A stretch of DNA of 32,304 bases from positions 267,836-300,139 of the forward strand of contig NZ_STGW01000002.1 in the NCBI RefSeq assembly GCF_004912195.1, in the 5' to 3' direction. The position numbers were made by a program, and so were the translations under genes. Shown piece after piece: positions 27,640 to 32,304 of the stretch. Position 1 is the first letter of the stretch, and each line of letters starts with the position of its first letter. Under the pieces are notes generated by a model. It had not been told where the DNA came from and did not search any database. It saw only the letters and a list, made by a program, of their open reading frames with translations. This stretch comes from Nocardioides caeni. Its GTDB lineage: Bacteria > Actinomycetota > Actinomycetes > Propionibacteriales > Nocardioidaceae.

Positions 27640-28578
27640 GTGACTGCTGCCTGGGGCTTCGGCCTGACCACGTACGCCGCCGACGGATCCGTCCTCGACA
27701 CCTGGTTCCCCGAGCCGCGGCTCGGCGACAAGCCCGCCGACACCGCCGCACCGGAGGCGCTGACGGCCCTCGAGGGAACCGACGAGGCCCGCGGCGTCAC
27801 CCGGTCGGTGACCCTGGTCGAGGTGGCGGACCTCGACGCCGCGCCGGCGACGACCGCCGAGGTGTGGCTGCGCCTCCACCTGCTCTCGCACCGCCTGGTC
27901 GCCCCGCACGGGCAGAACCTCGACGGCATCTTCGGCCTGTTGACCAATGTCGTGTGGACCTCCGCCGGGCCGTGCGCGGTCGACGGCTTCGAGCTCACCC
28001 GCGCCCGCCTCCAGGCCGCCGGCCTCAACGTCACCGTCTTCGGCGTCGACAAGTTCCCCCGGATGGTCGACTACGTCGTCCCCGCTGGGGTGCGGATCGC
28101 CGACGCCGGCCGGGTGCGGCTGGGCGCCCACCTGGCGAGCGGCACGACCGTCATGCACGAGGGCTTCGTCAACTTCAACGCCGGCACCGTCGGCACCTCC
28201 ATGGTCGAGGGTCGGATCTCGGCCGGGGTGGTCGTCGGCGACGGCTCCGACATCGGTGGCGGCGCCTCGATCATGGGCACGCTGTCCGGTGGCGGCAAGG
28301 AGGTCATCGCGATCGGTGCCCGCTGCCTGCTCGGCGCCAACGCCGGCATCGGGATCTCGCTCGGCGACGACTGCGTCGTCGAGGCCGGCTGCTACGTCAC
28401 GGCCGGCACCAAGGTCACCGTGCTGGAGCCCGGCAAGGACGCCCGCGTGATCAAGGCCCGGGAGCTGTCGGGAGCGAGCAACGTGCTCTTCCGCCGCAAC
28501 TCGGTCTCCGGCGCGATCGAGGCCGTCCCGTGGCAGGGCGAGGGCATCGCCCTCAACGCGGACCTGCACGCCAACTGA
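27640..28578 (+). CDS. dapD: 2,3,4,5-tetrahydropyridine-2,6-dicarboxylate N-succinyltransferase DapD
   Basis: DapD transfers succinyl from succinyl-CoA to tetrahydrodipicolinate in the succinylase branch to meso-DAP and lysine. The 312-aa length and N-terminal domain ([23 protein letters not shown]) are of the actinobacterial type, longer than the E. coli enzyme (274 aa). From about 145 the left-handed beta-helix is visible as hexapeptide-type repeats ([57 protein letters not shown]). [17 protein letters not shown] and [16 protein letters not shown], hallmarks of the actinobacterial DapD active site, are present. The enzyme acts as a cytoplasmic trimer. The GTG at 27640 is set by the TAGAAT box. 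dapC, the next enzyme in the pathway, lies 2.3 kb away on the opposite strand. Confidence 0.97.
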   Translation: MTAAWGFGLTTYAADGSVLDTWFPEPRLGDKPADTAAPEALTALEGTDEARGVTRSVTLVEVADLDAAPATTAEVWLRLHLLSHRLVAPHGQNLDGIFGLLTNVVWTSAGPCAVDGFELTRARLQAAGLNVTVFGVDKFPRMVDYVVPAGVRIADAGRVRLGAHLASGTTVMHEGFVNFNAGTVGTSMVEGRISAGVVVGDGSDIGGGASIMGTLSGGGKEVIAIGARCLLGANAGIGISLGDDCVVEAGCYVTAGTKVTVLEPGKDARVIKARELSGASNVLFRRNSVSGAIEAVPWQGEGIALNADLHAN

Positions 28579-28645
28579 CGACGCCGACCGGGTGGTCCGG
28601 GAGGGTCACGCCCGGGCGGCTTGGCCTGATCAGGACACTGGTGCC

Positions 28646-29608
28646 GTGAAGCGCAACGGAGCAGCGATCGTCGTCGGCCTGGCGGCCGTCGCGACGGTCG
28701 CTGCCGTCGGCATCGCCGTCTTCCACGTCGCCGACGAGCTCGTCGGCGGCCCCGACGGCGACTGCGAGGTGACCGTCGGCGAGCAGAAGGTCGAGGTCAG
28801 CGGCGAGCAGGCCGAGAACGCCGCGCTGATCTCCGCCATCGCCGTGCAGCGGGGCCTGCCGGCCCGCGCGGCGTCCATCGCACTGGCGACCGCCTACCAG
28901 GAGTCGAAGCTCGTCAACATCGACTACGGCGACCGCGACTCGATCGGCCTGTTCCAGCAGCGGCCCTCGCAGGGCTGGGGCACCCAGGAGCAGATCCTCG
29001 ATCCGGTCTACTCGACCAACGCCTTCTACGACGCGCTCGTGCAGGTCGACGGCTACGAGGACATGGAGATCACCGTCGCCGCCCAGACGGTGCAGCGTTC
29101 GGCCTACCCCGACGCCTACGCCGACCACGAGGCCGACGGCCGCGCGCTGGCCTCCGCGCTCACCGGCCACTCCCCCGCGACCTTCACGTGCGACCTCGAC
29201 GGCGGCGCGCCGTCCGCCGACGAGGAGCTGACGCCGAGCGGACTCACCGCCCGCGCGGAGGCCGTGCGGATCGAGCTGCTCGACACCTTCGGGCGGCTCT
29301 CCCTCGGCGGCTACGAGCCGGGCGGCGTCAGCTCGGGGCACATGGAGGGATCAGCGCACTACGACGGTCGGGCCGTCGACGTGTTCGTCCGGCCGGTCAG
29401 CGACGCCAACAACGCCAAGGGCTGGGCGATGGCCCACTGGGCCGTCGCCAACGCCGCCCGCCTCGACATCCGCACCGTCATCTTCGACGACCGGATCTGG
29501 ACCGCGGGCCGCGAGGGCTGGCGCGACTACGACGTGCCGTCGTCGTCCTCGGGCGACCAGGCCATCCTCGAGCACCGCGACCACGTCCACATCGACGTGT
29601 TCCGCTAA
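28646..29608 (+). CDS. Membrane-anchored cell-wall hydrolase: lytic-transglycosylase-like plus M15 D,D-peptidase-like domains
   Basis: This 320-aa protein has one N-terminal anchor helix (5-27) and an external part. Residues 55-175 resemble a lysozyme/transglycosylase fold: AASIALATAYQESKL with candidate catalytic Glu86, then DSIGLFQQRPSQGWG (98-112). Residues 195-320 resemble M15/VanY D,D-carboxypeptidases. SAHYDGRAVD matches SxHxxGxAxD (His238 and Asp245 as zinc ligands), and HVH (313-315) supplies the third ligand. Such proteins are sometimes labelled heavy metal transporter in databases; nothing here supports that. The predicted role is cutting peptidoglycan glycan and stem peptide. The GTG start gives a compact anchor; GACACT ends 6 nt before it, possibly leaderless. 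It lies 67 bp after dapD, which supplies the DAP precursor of the same wall. Confidence 0.78.
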   Translation: MKRNGAAIVVGLAAVATVAAVGIAVFHVADELVGGPDGDCEVTVGEQKVEVSGEQAENAALISAIAVQRGLPARAASIALATAYQESKLVNIDYGDRDSIGLFQQRPSQGWGTQEQILDPVYSTNAFYDALVQVDGYEDMEITVAAQTVQRSAYPDAYADHEADGRALASALTGHSPATFTCDLDGGAPSADEELTPSGLTARAEAVRIELLDTFGRLSLGGYEPGGVSSGHMEGSAHYDGRAVDVFVRPVSDANNAKGWAMAHWAVANAARLDIRTVIFDDRIWTAGREGWRDYDVPSSSSGDQAILEHRDHVHIDVFR

Positions 29609-29635
29609 TTGGGTCGAGCGCGTCTCCGGTGCGAT

Positions 29636-29658
29636 GACGGGGGCAGCAAGCTGCCGTC
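29636..29658. terminator. Weak hairpin between convergent wall hydrolase and dapC
   Basis: GGCAG / CTGCC around CAAG, with GAC / GTC outside and three extra G on one side. It lies 28 bp past the hydrolase stop in the 108-bp convergent gap. No T-run. Confidence 0.35.
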
Positions 29659-29716
29659 GCGCACCTCCCGCCGCGCTGCCGACCGGTGTCGCTCGTGGGT
29701 CCTTCTCGAACGCAGG

Positions 29717-30847
29717 TCAGGCCAGTCGCGCGACCGCGGCGTCGATCCGCTCGTCCGATGCCGTGAGTGCGATCCGGACGTGGTGCGAGCCGGCGGCGCC
29801 GTAGAACGCGCCCGGCGCGACGAGGATGCCCTGCTCGGCGAGCTCGGCGACGAGCTGCCAGCAGTCCGGTCCCGCGGGCCCCTTGGTCGTCCAGAGGTAG
29901 AGCGAGGCCTCGGAGTGCTCGATCGTGTAGCCCGCGGTCTCGAGCGCCGCGCGCAGCCGGGAGCGCCGGGCGCGGTAGCGCTCGTGCTGCTCCGCCACGT
30001 GGGCCTCGTCGCCGAGCACCGCGGCCATCGCGTGCTGGGCCGGGCCGGGCATCAGCAGGCCGAGGTTCTTGCGGACCGCCAGCAGCTCGGCGATCACGGC
30101 ACGGTCGCCGGCCACGAAGCCACAGCGGTAGCCGGCCAGGTTGGACCGCTTCGACAGCGAGTGGACGACGAGGATGCCGTCGGACGATCCGCCGCAGATG
30201 TCGGGGTGCAGGACGGACAGGGCCTCACCCTCCCAGACGCAGTCGAGGTAGCACTCGTCGGAGACGAGCAGCACGCCCCGCTCGCGGCACCAGTCGACGA
30301 CCTTCTTGAGATGCTCCTTCGGGAGCACCCGGCCCGACGGGTTGGACGGCGAGTTGATCCAGAGCAGCTTCGGCGTCTCGGGACCGAAGGTCGTCAACGC
30401 GTCGGTGGCGACGGCCTTCGCGCCCACCAGCGCCGCGCCGACCTCGTAGGTCGGATAGGCCAGGGCGGGATAGCCGATCACGTCGCCCGCGCCGAGACCG
30501 AGGAAGGTCGGGAGCGCGGCGATGAACTCCTTGGAGCCGATGAGTGGCAGCACCTGGTCGGCGTCGAGGCCGGTGACCCCGTGCGTGCCGGCGAGCCAGT
30601 CGACGACCGCCTGCCGGACCTCCACCGTCCCGACCGTCAGCGGGTAGCCGGGCGAGTCGGCCGCCTCCACGAGCGCGCGCCGGGCGACCTCGGGCGTCGG
30701 ATCGACCGGCGTGCCGATCGACAGGTCGACGATCCCGTCACCGTGGGCGCGCGCCGTGGCGGCGTACGGCGTGAGCTGGTCCCAGGGGAAGTCGGGCAGC
30801 CGCTGGGAGACCGGTTTCGAGGCTCGCTGCGCTCGCACCTCAACCAT
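29717..30847 (-). CDS. dapC: N-succinyl-L,L-diaminopimelate aminotransferase DapC
   Basis: DapC is a PLP class-I aminotransferase that transfers an amino group from glutamate to N-succinyl-2-amino-6-ketopimelate. The 376-aa product has VDLSIGTPVDPTPE near 40-53, NSPSNPSG (165-172), DECY with Asp197 and Tyr200, and SLSKRSNLAGYRCG with Schiff-base Lys233. The closing VRIALTASDERI carries the substrate-carboxylate Arg. The family's recognisable N-terminus begins at VSQRLPDFPWD. The twelve residues before it (MVEVRAQRASKP) are encoded by a copy of the dispersed repeat, which also supplies most of the ATG at 30847. No Shine-Dalgarno is visible, and the start is 11 nt after the fdxA stop, so reinitiation is likely. 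Pairing with ferredoxin FdxA is conserved in actinobacteria (Rv1177-Rv1178 in M. tuberculosis). Confidence 0.95.
   Translation of the reverse strand: MVEVRAQRASKPVSQRLPDFPWDQLTPYAATARAHGDGIVDLSIGTPVDPTPEVARRALVEAADSPGYPLTVGTVEVRQAVVDWLAGTHGVTGLDADQVLPLIGSKEFIAALPTFLGLGAGDVIGYPALAYPTYEVGAALVGAKAVATDALTTFGPETPKLLWINSPSNPSGRVLPKEHLKKVVDWCRERGVLLVSDECYLDCVWEGEALSVLHPDICGGSSDGILVVHSLSKRSNLAGYRCGFVAGDRAVIAELLAVRKNLGLLMPGPAQHAMAAVLGDEAHVAEQHERYRARRSRLRAALETAGYTIEHSEASLYLWTTKGPAGPDCWQLVAELAEQGILVAPGAFYGAAGSHHVRIALTASDERIDAAVARLA
30813..30846. repeat. Dispersed repeat copy overlapping the dapC start
   Basis: On the plus strand it begins GGTTTCGAGGCTCG and ends CGCACCTCAACCA, with self-complementary GCTCGC / GCGCTC words in the middle. 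It covers the first dozen codons of dapC. The copy at 13721-13755 is nearly the same apart from the centre. Confidence 0.8.
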
Positions 30848-30858
30848 CGGTGAGGTGC

Positions 30859-31185
30859 TCAGTGGTCCTGGTTCTGCGGCTCGAGGCCAGCGACGAACTC
30901 GGCATCCTTGTCGATCTCGCCCATCTTGGCGGCACCGCCGGGCGAGCCGAGGTCGTCGAAGAACTTGACGTTGGCGTCGTAGTAGTCCTTCCACTCCTCC
31001 GGCACGTCGTCCTCGTAGAAGATCGCCTCGACCGGGCAGACCGGCTCGCAGGCGCCACAGTCGACACACTCGTCGGGGTGGATGTAGAGCATCCGCTTGC
31101 CCTCGTAGATGCAGTCGACGGGACATTCATCGACGCACGCACGGTCCTTGACGTCGACGCACGGCTGCGAGATGACGTAGGTCAT
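30859..31185 (-). CDS. fdxA: 7Fe ferredoxin FdxA/FdxC
   Basis: This 108-aa cytoplasmic electron carrier has one [3Fe-4S] and one [4Fe-4S] cluster. By comparison with Azotobacter FdI, Cys9, Cys17 and Cys50 hold the 3Fe cluster. Cys21, Cys40, Cys43 and Cys46 hold the 4Fe cluster, and Cys25 is free. The start [18 protein letters not shown] is typical. The ATG at 31185 has AGGAGGA 5 nt upstream, so the open extension of six codons is rejected. It is co-transcribed with dapC (11-nt gap). No redox step is known for DapC, so the reason for the conserved pairing is unclear. It is divergent from the GNAT gene across a perfect palindrome. Confidence 0.97.
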   Translation of the reverse strand: MTYVISQPCVDVKDRACVDECPVDCIYEGKRMLYIHPDECVDCGACEPVCPVEAIFYEDDVPEEWKDYYDANVKFFDDLGSPGGAAKMGEIDKDAEFVAGLEPQNQDH

Positions 31186-31227
31186 CGATCCTCCTGAGAC
31201 CAAGCAGAGACTGCGGGGATGAGGGTG

Positions 31228-31246
31228 ACACGAAAGTGTTTCGTGT
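31228..31246. promoter_or_regulatory. Perfect 8-3-8 palindrome between divergent fdxA and GNAT genes
   Basis: ACACGAAAGTGTTTCGTGT has perfect arms ACACGAAA / TTTCGTGT around GTG. It lies 42 bp upstream of fdxA and 13 bp before the GNAT -10 box, where a -35 would be. It is a probable binding site for a dimeric regulator acting on one or both genes. No regulator gene is adjacent. Confidence 0.6.
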
Positions 31247-31258
31247 TCGACGCCAGCC

Positions 31259-31264
31259 TAGTAT
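31259..31264 (+). promoter_or_regulatory. -10 element for leaderless GNAT gene
   Basis: TAGTAT is followed by 7 nt and GTG at 31272, with no Shine-Dalgarno. The sequence where a -35 is expected overlaps the palindrome. Confidence 0.6.
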
Positions 31265-31271
31265 CCCACCC

Positions 31272-32225
31272 GTGGCAGACGTGCGAGGACCCCACGATTC
31301 GGGCAAATCGACTGCCGAGGGCATCGGGCAGCACCGACTGGGTCCCCACGTCGTCGGTCAGCGCGTGGTCGTCCGGCGCGTCGTCCGCGGGGAGACCGGT
31401 CCGACCGGCGGCCCCGCCTTCACCGACCTGCTCGGCACCTGCCTGGCGTGGGCGGACGGCGTGTGCCGGGTGCAGCCCGAGGACGGCCCTGCGGTCAGCA
31501 TCGCCGTCGCCGACATCGTGTCGGGCAAGCCGGTCCCGCCCCGGCCCTCCCACCGGCTGCGGGTGAGCGCCCGGGAGGCCGAGCTGCACACGGCGACCCT
31601 GTGGCCTGCCGTCGAGCGGGTCGCGCTCGGCGAGTGGCAGCTGCGATGCGATCCGGCCCCCACCGGCCGCGTGCTCAAACGCGCCAACTCCTGCCTGGCC
31701 ATGGGCGATCCCGGCCAGCCCGTGCCGTCGGCCCTCGACACCGTCCGATCCTTCTACGCCGAGCGGGGACGGCAGCCGCTCGTGCAGGTCGAGTCCGGGT
31801 CGGCCGTGGAGGACGAGGTGCTCGCCGCCGGCTGGACGGCCGTGCCGCAGGGCGAGTCCGAGCTCTGGCTCGCCTCCGTCGCCGTCGTACGACGCTCGCT
31901 GGGCGCCGTCCCCGACCGGGTCGAGCTGGAGATCAGCGGCCCACGCGCCGTCGCGTCCGTCGGCGATGCCTGCGATCCGCTCGCCGAGGGCCGGGCCGCG
32001 GTCGACGGCGACTGGATCGGGTTGCACGGCCTGCTCGTGGACCCGACGCACCGTCGACGCGGTCTCGGCCGGACCGTGGTCGCCGAGCTGCTGGAGTGGG
32101 GGGCCGAGCAGGGCGCCCTGACGGCGTGGCTGCACGTCGAGACCGACAACGACGCCGCGCTCGCCTTCTGGGAGGGCCTGGGCGTCCTCCCCCACCACGG
32201 CTGCCGCTACTACGTCGCTGGTTGA
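31272..32225 (+). CDS. GNAT acetyltransferase with N-terminal SH3-like domain (Rv0428c-like)
   Basis: This 317-aa cytoplasmic protein has an N-terminal small beta-barrel (about 22-92, HRLGPHVVGQRVVVRRVV ... SIAVADIVSGKPVPPRP). This resembles the SH3-like domain of M. tuberculosis Rv0428c. A middle domain starts LWPAVERVALGEWQLRCDPAPTGRVLKRANSCLAMG. The C-terminal GNAT fold has the acetyl-CoA pyrophosphate loop RRRGLGRTVV (261-270) after GLHGLLVDPTH, then TDNDAALAFWEGLG. The acceptor substrate is unknown. The GTG start at 31272 is fixed by TAGTAT 7 nt upstream; an ATG 36 nt upstream would lie inside the palindrome region. The stop codon lies in a GGTTGAGG word that resembles one end of the dispersed repeat. 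Confidence 0.9.
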   Translation: MADVRGPHDSGKSTAEGIGQHRLGPHVVGQRVVVRRVVRGETGPTGGPAFTDLLGTCLAWADGVCRVQPEDGPAVSIAVADIVSGKPVPPRPSHRLRVSAREAELHTATLWPAVERVALGEWQLRCDPAPTGRVLKRANSCLAMGDPGQPVPSALDTVRSFYAERGRQPLVQVESGSAVEDEVLAAGWTAVPQGESELWLASVAVVRRSLGAVPDRVELEISGPRAVASVGDACDPLAEGRAAVDGDWIGLHGLLVDPTHRRRGLGRTVVAELLEWGAEQGALTAWLHVETDNDAALAFWEGLGVLPHHGCRYYVAG

Positions 32226-32236
32226 GGCTTCGGGTG

Positions 32237-32259
32237 GGGCGGCGCCTGCGGCGCCTCCC
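32237..32259 (+). terminator. GC-rich hairpin after the GNAT gene
   Basis: GGCGCC / GGCGCC around TGC, extended by GGG / CCC after one mismatch, 11 bp past the GNAT stop. No T-run. The remaining bases to 32304 show no clear gene. Confidence 0.45.
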
Positions 32260-32304
32260 GTGACGACCCCCGGCGGCGCAGAGCGGGGACCCCGCCCTCG
32301 GCCA

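Noticed and set aside
28646..29608. Heavy metal transporter annotation
   Set aside because: There is only one membrane helix and no metal-transport motif. The sequence instead shows wall-hydrolase motifs.
30848..31126. Upstream extension of the dapC frame through fdxA
   Set aside because: It is read through the fdxA gene in another frame. fdxA has a strong Shine-Dalgarno and all cluster cysteines.

Overview
The window comes from the chromosome of a very GC-rich actinobacterium. Gene order, protein sequences and a dispersed repeat (ends GGTTTCGA and CCTCAACC) suggest Nocardioides or a close relative in Nocardioidaceae. This is inference; no database was searched. Nearly all the DNA is coding, third positions are almost all G or C, and I see no prophage, insertion sequence, CRISPR array, tRNA or rRNA.

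Layout. 1-4116 (minus): start of a Ser/Thr protein kinase cut by the window edge, a secreted alpha/beta hydrolase and NAD-dependent DNA ligase LigA. 4117-6590 (plus): a TetR regulator and a 14-TM DHA2 exporter behind a promoter with two identical operator copies. 6584-14419 (minus): a housekeeping run in transcription order rplU, rpmA, obg, proB, a membrane endonuclease/exonuclease/phosphatase, cysteine desulfurase, mnmA and a MetE-core protein, with several overlapping ends. 14607-22429 (mostly minus): a B12-binding radical SAM protein, its DUF2344 partner and RNase E/G. Two tandem DUF4190/septum-formation-like paralogues on the plus strand split the radical SAM gene from its partner.

22511-27574: a Ca2+/H+ antiporter gene overlaps a His-rich lipoprotein gene with an internally duplicated HxHP domain. 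These converge on a CopC-CopD fusion, a YcnI (DUF1775) protein and a small His-containing membrane protein, so this stretch looks like an envelope metal (probably copper) module. 27640-32225: diaminopimelate genes dapD and dapC, a 7Fe ferredoxin, an Rv0428c-like acetyltransferase, and a membrane-anchored wall hydrolase that pairs a lytic-transglycosylase-like domain with an M15 D,D-peptidase-like domain.

How genes work together: the cysteine desulfurase supplies persulfide sulfur to MnmA for tRNA 2-thiouridine. DapD and DapC are consecutive succinylase-branch steps making meso-DAP and lysine, and the wall hydrolase between them acts on the same polymer. L21, L27, Obg and RNase E/G belong to ribosome biogenesis and RNA turnover.

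Many starts lie 6-8 nt downstream of a TAnnnT or nAAGAT hexamer with no Shine-Dalgarno, which points to leaderless mRNAs. I used this to choose several starts. The most interesting items are the duplicated HxHP lipoprotein with its neighbours, the two divergent leaderless gene pairs, the dispersed repeat that forms the dapC N-terminus, the TetR double operator, and the dual-domain wall hydrolase.
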